NCBI GenBank assembly: GCA_021613375.1
Contig: CM038717.1
Location: 35,752,327-35,816,326 of the forward strand
Source of the DNA: Megaleporinus macrocephalus
Lineage: Eukaryota > Chordata > Actinopteri > Characiformes > Anostomidae
Direction of reading: 5' to 3'
DNA: 64,000 nucleotides
The first letter of the stretch is position 1, and the number at the start of each line of letters is the position of its first letter. Below are positions 46,701-60,200 of this stretch, one piece after another. Position numbers and translations under genes: made by a program. The notes under the pieces are model-generated. The model made no database searches, was not told where the DNA came from, and saw nothing but the letters and a program-made list of their open reading frames with translations.

Positions 46701-49700
46701 ACTCAGTTCTGCAAACAGCATTTAAAATTATCCAGAATATACAGAATTTTAGTGACACCCCAAAGCAGGCAACAGTTGGAGACAGAAAAAATATAGCATT
46801 GTATATAAAAATAAAAATGTAAACTACACTGTGGATGAAGTACACAGGCCTTCACTGTGCTTCATATATGAAGACTTTTTTTTTACAATTTCTATGAGAC
46901 CAAGCATCAGGTTATTAATTCTGACAATGGTGTTTGAATTGGCTGATATTTAATTTGAGATATTGTAGTGCATGCACTTGTCCACATTGGCCTTATTGAA
47001 ACATTACTGTGCACAACTGGTGCTTTTGAGATGCATTGAGATTTTTGCAAGTAATCATGTAAGCTCATTCATAGCACAGATAAGGCCAAAAAAGCACGCT
47101 AAGATAATCTTAACTAGTAGAGGGAGTGTTCAGTGTAATGTTTGCTCTGTCACTTTTGTTATTGTGCAAACATGTTTTTCAGAAATTCAGCCCAGATCAG
47201 TAAATGATTGATTATTGATATTTATTGCTGCATTTCTTACTTTAACAATAAAATAACACTAATGTGTTACTCACATTGCTTTTTAATGTGTTTACATGTT
47301 CAAAAAGGTTGGTAAGTTTTCTTTATGTTTTAGGTAAAAGCAGGAGATAAGAGCAGATTAAACCGCTGCACTGTACTGATTTTATTTTGTATTGCAGAGA
47401 TCAACAGAAACCTGTTGTAATAAGTGACAAACTTAAAAGGAAAATGACTGACCTGTGGAACATCTTTGACGTAAGTAATTTGGTTACACTTCCTATGAAT
47501 TGCTATACATAAGCCCTGCGTCCAGTCAATTCATTTAATTTGCCTCAAGTATCATCAGCTAAGAATTTAAGATTCAAGGAGTCATCGGCCAGTTGGTAAA
47601 CTATGACGGATAGTGAGGTTATTTTTAAAGATTCTGTGGTCTTTCTGTGGAATATTGTGTTATAACAAAGTTCCATAACACAATTGCTAACAGTAGCTTT
47701 CAGCATTTTCAGGCATGTAGCTATTTTCTAGCCATTGCCTGTTTTATGAAGGTCAACACACTTTTGTCTCATTTAATTTGTGCATCTTTCCCACACTGGT
47801 GAAAACTGCAGTGTAGTGAGAAAAATGGGGAAATGCATTTATGGGGTGCCATTAGCACATGTGGTTTTGTATATATTTTGTATACATAAGGGTTTTTGTT
47901 TCTTAGTAATGTTTTTTTAATAAGTTTTTTTTTTGGAGAGGAATTGTCATGCATCTAAAAATCAGTTATTTTACCCAAAGTTAAACAGGACCCATCAGAG
48001 GTTTAAAAACAAAACACTAAAAGAATTATTAAATTTAATTATGAATGTAAAGTAATGTGTAGAATGTACAGGATGACAGTTTATAAGATAAAATAGTCTG
48101 AATAGCAATATAAGTTATGAATTAGTAAATGAGTGCATGATGGGAGGGTGGTAATCGGTCACTGAGGTGTAAAGAAGCTGTTCCTCAGTCTGTTTGTATC
48201 TCTAGCCAGAGGGTAACTGGTCAAACAGGTAATGTCCAGGGTGTGTTGTGTCTCTGCTGATGGTGGCAGCTTTCTTTATTAATCGACTGGCATGCACACT
48301 CTCCAGGTTGGGGAAGTCGGTCCTGATGATGTGTTTGGCTGCTCTGACCTCTCTGAGACTGTGCAGCTGGGATACCACATAATCACGTTATTCAGTGTGT
48401 AATGTTTAGTTTTTGTGACACTGCTTTGTTCTACATTTCCTTTCAGGTCTCATTGCAGACTGAAGGAGAGAAAATGAAAATATGTAAATCACGTACTCTC
48501 TTAAAGAGAAAGCGCTGCTTCTTAAATGACTTATGCTATTTCATAGAACAATAAAATATATACTATATGTTATTGACTATGATCAGTTTAACCTGATTTT
48601 GTATATATAAAATGAAACATGTAATAATCTTAGGCATAGTTGCTTAGCCATGGAATTCCATTATAAGAAGCTCCTGACGTACAGTGCTAATGTTCCTTTC
48701 AGAGGCAGTTTGAAACCATTTCTCTTTAATAGCACTTCTAGATGACTGAGGCAGGCCTAGCAGGGTAGAATTGTCATGAACTGACTTGTGATAAAGGTGG
48801 CATCCTGTGGCAGTGCCATATTTAAAGTCACTGAGCTCTTTAGTTCTGACACGTTCTGCTGCCAGTGTTTATCTTGGGCTATGTGCTTGATTTTATATAC
48901 CTGTTAGTAATGGGTGTGACTGAAGCACCTTCTGGCCATATAGTGCCATTTTTTTTATTTTACTTTCCGGCATTAAATGTCATCTGTTCATCTGAGTCTA
49001 AGTCTAGAAAAAAACACAATGTGCTAAAGCTAATCTCACCCAAACAATTATCTTTCATGCTTTTATTGTGCACAACAATTAGACATTCATTGCTGATGGA
49101 AAAAGTAAGTGGACCCTTGGATTTAAAAACTGGTCAAACCTGTATTGGCAGTAATACTGGAAACAAACTCCTCCTGCTTCTCAGCAGTTGATAATGTTGA
49201 TAACATCGTTAATGTTAATAACCTTCCTTCTCGGCTGCAGACGAGACTCCCAGAGTGAGTGGGCCACTCCAAAGTGCAGTTTTTTGTTTGTCATATTAAC
49301 ATATTATATGATTATTTATATATACATTCAGTTAATTCTAAATTATTTACATACCCCCCCCCACCACCCTGTATATTTCATAGTATTGTCATTAGCACAC
49401 CTGCAGTCACTGTTTATGTACTTCATCATAAAAATAGAATAACATTTGTAACCTAGTGTAGCAGGGCAACTGCTCATATGTTAAAATAAACATACCTGTA
49501 TAAAAAGCCTATTGGAAGCTGAAAGGTCACGCACATTCAAAATTAGTTTACAGCCTTGCCATACACAGACACAGATACACAGATTTCCACAGATTCCCTG
49601 AACCCAAATGTGAAAGACCTGAATTCTGTGCAATTTTGTGTTGAGAAATGTTTTCGTTTACTCCTTGACAATACAGTTTGTCACAAAGAGGTGAGTCATA

Positions 49701-51153
49701 ACTCATCTTAGCTTGCAAAGACTGGTCCTTTCATTTGAAGTCATAACACCCTCACCTGTTACCAATTCATTTTTTTCAGTGTACTGCAGGCATCAAATTC
49801 AGAATTTGTGTATGTTAACAAAATACAATCATGTTGGTCAGCCAAAACAATAAATGTCATTTCTTTGTACTTCTGTCTGTTAAATTCAGGTAAATTACAG
49901 ATTTGATTACAATTTAAAGAATGTTCAAACTTTTCAGAAAACAGGGTTTGGGCATTTTAGCCACTGTATTCTGTATATATAGTGAATACATGGCACTTAC
50001 AAAAAAATACAAAATTATTAAATATGTTAAAAAATGTATTAGAATAATAAAAATAATTAGCACTACACAGTTTTTTTTAATGTAAATTAGTATGTATGTG
50101 CAAAATACATATTTACTGTAGTTTCTGCCTATAAGCAACTGTAGACTGGACTTTCTGCTCTCCAGTTCATGCTCATGTTTTCTTCTCATTATGATAGTCT
50201 TCAGGATTAAAATACAAATTTTTGTTTACATTTTTTTTAAAAAGTTTATTAGTGTAGATTGTTCTTTCAGCTTTATGGTCTGATTTCCTGGCACTGGCAT
50301 TTATTTGCTTATAAGCAGCAGCATTTACCACATGCTGACACTAGGGCTGGGCGATAAAACGATAACGATAATTATCGCGAAATAACATTTTCTCGATAGA
50401 ACTTTAAGACGTAGTCGATAGAAAGTCGATAGAATTAAGTTCCGTTCGTGTTTTGAGAGACAACACGAACAGCCAATGAGAATGAGAATAGCGCCGCTCC
50501 AAACCAATCAGGTGGCTGAACCAGAGTTCCAGCCATTTCATGTTTGTTGAGACACACAGTGCAGAGTGTAGACATAGCAGCACCTTAACCAATGTATTAA
50601 GTTACTGCAGGCGTCATAGTCGAGCAGAGAAAATAAAATAAGAGAAAATGACGACAAAAAAAAACGTTAAATACTAGTGAAAGAAACATGTTACACATGT
50701 TAATAGTCTTAAAATAATCTGCTAAGATAAGATAAACAGCTAAACAGGTGCTGTCCTGCTGCTGTATTGACAAAGCGCTACGGGGTGTTTGAGCTTCAAG
50801 TACTCGTTTATAGCAGTTGTGCAGAGCTGACAGAGCACCACACTGTTGTGTTTCTGTGTAAAACACTCCCACAACTTTAGATACACGCGAGCGATTGTTT
50901 GTAGCTACAGCTTGCGCTCCGGATAAATCCATGCTTTCAGTAGATGTGGCCACCTTAGCGACGCACGCTATGCTAATGGACGTAATTTCGTAATCGATAA
51001 AGATAAATATGTATACTGTAGGAGTTTAAGTGAGGACGCTGAGGCAAAGTTGACTTTATAACCAAAATCCCGAGGAGGGAAACTTTATTTTCTACCGAAA
51101 ACAGAACCACTAAACCAACTCCCCATTTGAGCCGACAGAGTCCTTTCCTCAGC

Positions 51154-51212
<59 letters not shown>

Positions 51213-54200
51213 ATGTGTACGTGTGTGTGTGTGTGTGTGTGTGTGCATATGTTTAATACAGTTGTGTAATGTTCTATAGTACATTTGTCTATTTGTCTGA
51301 AAATAAGAGGATAAAAACAATTTAAGAAAAAATGTACATTTTGATATCTTCATATCTCACTTAAAGTAAAAAGGAAATAGTGATTTGATTTATATCGTGA
51401 TATATATCGATATCGACTGATATGCAAAAAATTATCGTGATAAGATTTTTTCCCATATCGCCCAGCCCTGGCTGACACCATGTTTAGAATCAACCAGAAG
51501 AGAATGCAGTGATACACAGCCATTTACAACTGAGCACTTATCTTTAAAGACAGTCATCGAGTTTACTGTGTATAAAGAGATCTACTTCCTATGAATTTGA
51601 ACTTGCATATTTTGGAATTAAAGTGTACTAAAATACACAGTCAAACAACAGATTACTATCTAACTACTTACATACTACATTTTAACAGTTTGTATAGCTT
51701 TTATTTCACAAAGCAACTTTATGCTTTATTTTAACTTAAATTCATACCTAATTTTATTCACTTCTTGTGTTTTAAAGGAGCTTGAGAAAAAAATAATTGG
51801 GCTTGTGAAGCATGAGCTACAAATGTATAAGAAAATTCTGAGAAAAGAAAACACAACATATTACAGAACAGTCAAGCAATGCAAATGGGATTTGAGACAG
51901 GGAGTTCTGAATATGACGCTTTCCTACCTGAAGAATATGGAACACGAGGACCTTGCTGAAGCTCTGCAAAGTAAGAGATGATAAGATGGCTGAATATTAC
52001 ATTTGCCAATCTCATGTCGTCGCTGTCCAATGGAATACCAGTATCCCCATTTAAGTTGATTTTTATTTATTTATTTTTTGCATCAGTTGAATAGACCAAT
52101 AGAAATGCTCCGAAGTAGCTTGAGAAAAATCTGGTTCCACTGACTTCCATGTATTTTGGAGATGCATGTTTTCTTTGGACAGCGATGTTATGCAATAAAT
52201 ATTCTGCTATGTTTGTCCTAAAAAGTTAAATAGGATTATGATATTTCTGTGTTATTCAACATTTAATTTAATCTTTTATTTATATCTTGTGTTTTTATAA
52301 TTCACTGATTAGATGAGCTGATAGAAATTGTACAGCGTCCACTCAAAGAAGGACTGAGGAATAAGTGTCTTCATGTATGTGAAGGAATTGCAAAGCAAGG
52401 AGAGTCCACCAGTCTAAACAGGATCTATACAGATCTGTACATCACTGAAGGTCGAATTGAAAAGGGGAAAAAAGAACATGAAGCAAGACTCATCGAAAAA
52501 CATCAAATGCAGCAAGAGGTACAAATCCAATGCAAGGACATGTTTGAACCATTACCTGAACAAGACAAATCAATCAGAACTGTGATGACACAGGGAGTTG
52601 CAGGTATTGGAAAATCAATCTGTGTGCAGAAGTTTATTCTGGACTGGACTGAAGGTAAAGAATATCAGGACATCCAGTTTATATTTCCACTTCCCTTCCG
52701 GGAACTGAACTTGAAGAAGGAAAATCACAGTTTGATGAACATCATCAACTTTTATTTCCCAGAGACATTAGGACTGAGAATAACAGATCAGAATAAGGTT
52801 CTGTTTATCTTTGATGGTCTGGATGAATGTAAACTTCCTTTGAAATTCCAAACAAATGAGACTCTGAATAATGTCTCAAAAAAAGCTCCACTGGACGTGG
52901 TGATAACAAATCTTTTCAAGGGAAACCTGCTTCCCTCCGCTCTGATCTGGATAACCACTAGACCAGCAGCAGCTGCTAAAATCCCTGCTGAGTGTATCGA
53001 CCGGGTAACAGAGGTGCGCGGCTTCAATGATGAGCAGAAAGAGGAATATTTCAGAAAGAAGATCAGTGATGAGAACCTGGCCAACAAAATAATTGATCAC
53101 ATCAGAGAATCTAGGAGTCTCCACATCATGTGTCATATCCCAGTCTTCTGTTGGATTTCAGCGACAGTACTTCAGAGAATTCTGGAAGAAACAAAGAGTG
53201 AAGATACACCAAAGACACTGACGGAAATGTACACATGCTTTCTGATCTTTCAGACCGTACAGGGGAACCTGAAGTACACTGGAAAGAACATCGCAGACAT
53301 ACCGTGGGATAAGGAGGGCATTCTAGCACTGGGAAATCTGGCTTTCAAGCACTTGGAAGAAAACAACCTGGTCTTCCACACAGAAGATCTAGAAGCATGT
53401 GGAATTGACCCCAGTAAGATCTCGGTGTACTCAGGACTGTGCACTCAGGAGACAGTCAGATTCCTTGACACAGTTTTCAGCTTTGTACATCTGAGCATTC
53501 AGGAGTTCCTTGCTGCATTATTTGCATATGTCTCTTTCAGAAATGACAACAAGAATGTTTTAGACAAACAATCCACATCACAAGAAGAAAAAACAGAAGT
53601 CATTGATTTCCTCAAGACTGCAGTAGACAAGGCCTTGAAGAGTGACCATGGTAACCTGGACCTTTTCCTTCGCTTCCTTCTGGGTCTGTCTCTGGAGTCT
53701 AATCAGAAGCTCGTTCGAGGTCTGCTGACTCAGAAAGGAAGCAGGTCTGACTGCCAGAAGGACTTAGTCGAGTACATCAAGTTAAAGTTTAAGGAAAATC
53801 CATCTCCAGAGAGATCAATCAATCTCTTCTACTGTCTGAATGAGTTAAATGATGATTCTCTTGTGAAAGAGATCCAGAGTTACATGAGTTCAGGACGTCT
53901 GTCTGAAGCTGAACTCTCACCTGCACAGTGGTCAGCTCTGGTGTTTGTGCTGCTAACCTCAAAAGAGAAGCTGGATGTGTTTGACCTAAAGAAATTCATC
54001 AGATCAGATGAGTGTCTCAACAGACTTCTGCCAGTGGTCAAAGAAGCCACATCAGCTCTGTAAGTAAAACATGCTTCTCCACGCAGCCATGTAACACATT
54101 TTAATAAAACTTTAATACTCCTAAAGAAGAAGAGTAGAAATCAAATGGTTAATTGCAACCATTATACATATTAGTCTCAAGACTAATACATGCCAAGTGT

Positions 54201-57200
54201 AAAGAAATATAGTTTAGGTAAATTAACTTAACACTTAACTCCAATTTCAGATGTTAGCAGAATAGCAAACAGTTCTGTCAAAGACTCAGCAGGCAGGAAT
54301 GTGGAAAGGCAGTTTTTATCCTGGATATGATAAAAGAATGTGAAGGATGCACTGATTTTGAACTTAAGCAGTGTTTGGCATAGGCCCCGTCCAGGTCTTA
54401 AGTGCAGGTCTTAACGCTTCACTATGAAAAATCAGCACAGCAGGGGCAGAGCCCAAAGCAAAAGTAGATTAAAAAGAAAAAAACAGAAATACCCACCAGA
54501 GAAGTCATTAACTGGATCAGTAGTCTGAAAATAAACATAAAACGGCTGCATTACAGAGCACTCGTGGTGAAGCAGATTAAAGTGTAGATCTGGTGTATAA
54601 ATTGCTGTTATGAAAAGTTTGCTGGGTGTGCGTGAAATGTGTGCTCTGTCAGTGCTAAGAGTGATTGGCGTTTGCATTAGCTGGAGCCTCAGGCTCATTG
54701 CATTCACTCCATTAGCCAGGGCCACTGGCTTTCTGCATTCATCCCTTGGCATAGTGCCCATTGCATTCTCTTACATGGACCCATGCCCTTCTGCATCCAT
54801 ACATCGGCTTAGGGCCTTGAGCTCTTTGCATTCATGCATCAGTTCAGGGCCACAGGACCATTACATTCACTACATAACCTCAGGACGACTGGTCCACACA
54901 TGCACTTGCTCACTTGGGCCACAGGCCATCACATGCTTCATGCTCCATGAGCCTCCACATGCATTATGCTCGCTTGGGGCCACGGGCCTCCACATGCAAT
55001 TCACTTTGATGTACTTACCTGCACGCTGAACACTTTTCAGAATTAAAGCGCAAAGTTGAGTAGCAACGAATCCTGCTCATTGCCCTCCTCACAGCCGGAG
55101 GGATTTTCATTTAAAGACTGGCATAGACAAGCTATTGGTCAGGGATAATGACTGAATTAATGATGTCGCATTAGAATCTTACTAGCAGAAATTTAGCTAA
55201 AGCTTCTGTTTATGTGAAACCCTGCACTGAATAACATTCAGAGGAAACATTAAATTCCTATAGAGGTAGAAATTTTTAAATATTAAAATATTGGTTCAGT
55301 CAGAGTTGAAGAGAGCACCTTAAGTAAGAAGGATTTGGTTTAAAACACGTTCTTCTCAGCGTACTATCTACTGGGGTTCTGACAGCATATTCATTCTAAT
55401 CAGTGCATTGATATTAAAAGCTACAGTGTGATCAAAACATTTGTGTAAATTAGTTAAACATTACTGATGTATCTGATATATTTTACTTTAAGGCTGGATG
55501 ACTGTTACCTGACAGAGAGAAGCTGTTCAGCTCTACTCAAAGTTCTCAGCTCAGAATCTTCTAAATTGACGTTGCTGGATCTGAGTTACAATCCTATACA
55601 GGACAGAGGAGTAGAGCTGCTCTCTGCTGGACTGCAGAGTGCAAACTGTAAACTGGAGAAACTGAGGTGAGTTCATTCCTTTAATTAATATGTATATATG
55701 TTATATATCTTAAAACCTGACAGGCCTGTTCAGTGTAGATAGACAGATAGTTAGATTCTATCTGTTTCGCACGGATGACTTTTACTGTTGCACAGCGCGC
55801 GCTTACGGTGTTGCCAGGTGACACGAAGAAGACGTGGTTTGATGGAGCGGATTGCAAAATAGAGAAAGAGAGAGAAAACAAACAGAAGAGAACAGAAGAG
55901 ACGGGTCAGAGAAAACCATACAGTGTCCAAAGTCTACTGTAAAACCAAACTAGCTGAGGGAGCCGTTACTGAGCGCCAACCTGATGAAAGACGTGACTAA
56001 AGTTAGCTTCTTATGTAAATTTCGCCTTTCCACCTTAAATGATGCAGCAGTTACAGGCGCTGGAATGTAACTTCTTTATCATTTAAGGTGGAACGGGGTA
56101 TTTAAATAAGAAGCTAACTTCAAAAAGCAGACAACAGAGCTTTCCCAGCAAACTGATAGTGAGTCTAAGTTTTACCGTAACCCCTAGCCGAGCACCACAT
56201 CAGAGTTTCAACACGTTCAGTTCACAGAGCGGAGCGACACACAGTAACCATAACATTTAGCCTAAATCAGTGTGATGGTGAGTTGAGATGAAGGCTAGTA
56301 AAGTGTGTATGTTAGTTATGGTTATATGTAATGACTAGTTAAGAAAGTAAGTCAGTGTGATGGTGAGTTGAGATGAAGGCTAGTAAAGCATGTATGTGAG
56401 TTATGGTTATATGTAATGGCTAGTTAAGAAAGTAAGTCAGTGTGATGGAGAGTTGAGATGAAGGCTAGTAAAGCGTGTATGTTAGTTATGGTTATATGTA
56501 ATGACTAGTTAAGAAAGTAAGTCAGTGTGATGGTGAGTTGAGATGAAGGCTAGTAAAGCGTGTATGTTAGTTATGGTTATATGTAATGGCTAGTTAAGAA
56601 AGTAAGTCAGTGTGATGGTGAGTTGAGATGAAGGCTAGTAAAGCGTGTATGTTAGTTATGGTTATATGTAATGACTAGTTAAGAAAGTAAGTCAGTGTGA
56701 TGGTGAGTTGAGATGAAGGCTAGTAAAGCATGTATGTTAGTTATGGTTATATGTAATGGCTAGTTAAGAAAGTAAGTCAGTGTGATGGTGAGTTGAGATG
56801 AAGGCTAGTAAAGCGTGTATGTTAGTTATGGTTATATGTAATGACTAGTTAAGAAAGTAAGTCAGTGTGATGGTGAGTTGAGATGAAGGCTAGTAAAGCG
56901 TGTATGTTAGTTATGGTTATATGTAATGACTAGTTAAGAAAGTAAGTCAGTGTGATGGTGAGTTGAGATGAAGGCTAGTAAAGCGTGTATGTTAGTTATG
57001 GTTATATGTAATGACTAAGAAAGTAAGTCAGTGTGATGGTGAGTTGAGATGAAGGCTAGTAAAGCGTGTATGTTAGTTATGGTTATATGTAATGGCTAGT
57101 TAAGAACGTAAGTCAGTGTGATGGAGAGTTGAGATGAAGGCTAGTAAAGCATGTATGTGAGTTATGGTTATATGTAATGACTAGTTAAGAAAGTAAGTCA

Positions 57201-60200
57201 GTGTGATGGAGAGTTGAGATGAAGGCTAGTAAAGCGTGTATGTTAGTTATGGTTATATGTAATGACTAAGAAAGTAAGTCAGTGTGATGGTGAGTTGAGA
57301 TGAAGGCTAGTACAGTGTGTATGTTAGTTATGGTTATATGTAATGGCTAGTTAAGAACGTAAGTCAGTGTGATGGCGAGCTTTGCTTAAGAACATAACCA
57401 CAAATAATAAACGCCTGAACTTTGACTTTACCGTTTTGATTATAGTTACAAAAATAGTTACAAAAAAAACACAACCTCATAAACCCCTCACACATACTCT
57501 TCCCCTCCCAGTGATGCATAAAATACACAGTACACTAACTATCACGTGGTGTTTGTAGCAGTTTCAAAAAACAAATCCAGTACAGCGAGATTATTCAGTT
57601 TAGTTTGTTTGCAGTAAGTGGGTCAGCAAGTGTAGGACAAGCTTCTGCATAGTAAAAAAGTGTATAGTAGGCAGTCTTGTGAACTTACAGTATGATACAT
57701 AGGTCCAGTAATTCATTTCAATAATAGTAATTATTAAAATGTTTTCTTTTAAACTGTATTATATGCAATTTAAGCAATAAATGTTGAGAAACCTGTCTTA
57801 TTTAATCTTGCAATTTACTATTGCTTTTTAATTAAAATAATATATATTTTATCCGATTACTCGATTAATCAATGAAAAAATTGATAGAGTACTCGATTAC
57901 TAAAATAATCGATAGCTGCAGCCCTAAAACAATGCATCTAACGCCTTGAAATAAAGCAATAATTAGACTACAACATTTATGCATGCAGCACCCTAAAACA
58001 TTTTGTTAATACTTTAAAAGAAGTGTACATTAGTTAACAATATTTCAGGGAGTAATAAGCATCGCAAAAGTGTAAAATAATGGCAAAACAAATCATTAAC
58101 CAATGATTGATATTAAAATTAATATTATTTTATTATAGGTTTTATCAAATAGTTTATAATTATTAGTATATATATAATGGTCAGTAATAGTAACATACTG
58201 TGTGCTATCATGTTGTCCATTTGCCCTATTGCTTTCATTATTGGCTGCTGCAAGACTTCTGCAATTCTGAACAATGTGACAAAGATGTTACAAAGATTAG
58301 AACAGAACACAGAAGTCTGGATTTACCACTTTAAATAAAACAATAAAGGGGGGAAATGGGGGTCTACTTTGGTCACAGACATAGTTTGACAATCAAATTA
58401 AAGATTATCGCTGGAACTGCAGACAATGTTAGCTCACTATGAGTCTCTTTATAATGTTAACGATAACAGCACCACACGCCCCAAATCATATCATTCTGCC
58501 ATTTTACTTAAGTAAAATTTTATCAATATTAACGCTTTTGTCTTCTCAATTAATACACAATCGATTCAAAAGCTGAATCTAACATTTCAATTGACAATAG
58601 CATTTTTGCCAGTGATGACGTTAGCTTAGCAGACACAGTCACTAACATTTTTGTGGGTTTTGTAGTGATGAAAAATTTTCTGTTGGGGTCGTGTCGGTGA
58701 GTTTAGAATTGCAAACCTTGTTCGTTTTTTACATGCTCCTTAAATTCAAACTTTACTATTTTAGGAGTAGCCACATTTGTGATTTATGCTGTGTTGGTCT
58801 CTGCTGGTTTCCTGTGTTCTGATGGTTTGCCAGGTTTACACACATCGCAAAACAAACAAAAAAAATATATAAATATATATATACACATATCCTCTCAGTA
58901 TGTACTAATACAAACATTTGGTAAACAATACAAGCACAACAATACAAATTTTCAAGACACCTGTCCCAAGTCTAACCCAAGTCTTAAGTCATGAATTCCA
59001 AGTCAAAGTCAAGTCGAGTATTTTATCAATGTTAATCAAGCAAGTCTGTAGTCCTTAAAATCACAACTTGAGTCCAACCCCCACCTCTGCCATTAACAGA
59101 ACTAAATTAACATAGTTTTTGATACTGGTGACTTGCATTTGATTTATTATTTCATAAATATTTATTATGTTTAAAAACCATGCAAACATGTTTATAGAAC
59201 ATGTATGAGTATACATGCACTTGAAATACAACTTTTTCCTCCCATTTACCACCCTATTTGGTCACTTAAATTCTTCCTTAATCAGATAAATTACAATAAA
59301 TTACAATTAGCAAACACATAATAACTACTTTACACAAGCCCTTATTAACATATCATAGAAATGCATTTGCACCTCATTTCTAACCTAAATTGCAAATTAT
59401 ATATGTTTCTGATTTTTATTGATTGCTTAAAAGTAACTTTTAATTGCTAATAATTTGGTACTAGGTTGGTACTAATTATTGTTACTCAGTGACTTAATAT
59501 ATATAGATTCTACACTGTTCAGATAATAAAACAAATACTGAAACGCTATGTTGGTTTATTTTTTTTACACACAGGAAAAATTTATCAAGGATTGAGAAGG
59601 GAATTAAATTAGAATTGGAATCAGTATGTAACGTGGACAAAGTAGTCAGACGTGCGCGGATATGGTAAAAAGGTTTACTGGTACGAAGTGTCTCCACTAA
59701 CACACTACCAAGTAACAAACAATATCAAGATGGGAATAGGCTAAATTGTACAGTCGTAAACAGGCAAGGGTCAAAACCAGAGATCACTGAGCAAACAACC
59801 CGATAAGGGCTAAGCAGAGACATAAACGTAAAGACAGGCAAAGAGTTCGTAACCAGGAAGACACGGCAAACAATGCACAAAGGGCTAGGCAAAAGGTAGA
59901 GAGTCCAAAAACGGATACGGGTCATAACAAGAGATCATAGACAGAATAACTCTCGCTCGGTATGGCACAGGAATAAGGCTCAATACTTCGCAAAGAAGCA
60001 CAACGACAAACAGGGATTCAATAGTCCAGGTGATGATCAATACCTGGTGAACCTGATCGATAACGATCAGCTGACCGAGAGTCCGGAGTCACGTGATCTA
60101 TCATTTGTGTCTTCATTAACATAGAAGGATTTTAAAATTACCTTTTTTTATTTCTCTCTGTTTGCAGGCTAAGCAAGAGCAGTATTACAGAAAAAAGCTG

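Larger units (their letters stand above)
50342..51470 (-). mobile_element. hAT-type element with perfect 8-bp target-site duplication
   Basis: Ends TAGGGCTGGGCGATA and TATCGCCCAGCCCTG are inverted repeats, and subterminal ATCGAT/ATTATCG strings recur at both ends. The flanks are gctgacac at 50,334-50,341 and 51,471-51,478, identical. At 1,129 bp it is non-autonomous. It lies in the intron before the FISNA exon. Confidence 0.9.

Noticed and set aside
51157..51353. Minus-strand frame rich in Ile-Tyr and His-Thr
   Set aside because: Translation of the AT/GT microsatellite.
50341..51480. CRISPR or other prokaryotic array features anywhere in the window
   Set aside because: The tandem arrays here are head-to-tail satellites without unique spacers, and the DNA is clearly vertebrate.
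52788..53444. Minus-strand frames inside the NACHT exon
   Set aside because: Shadows of the NACHT coding strand.
54432..55029. 109- and 139-codon frames on opposite strands
   Set aside because: They overlap a degenerate tandem repeat and each other; no family or splice context.
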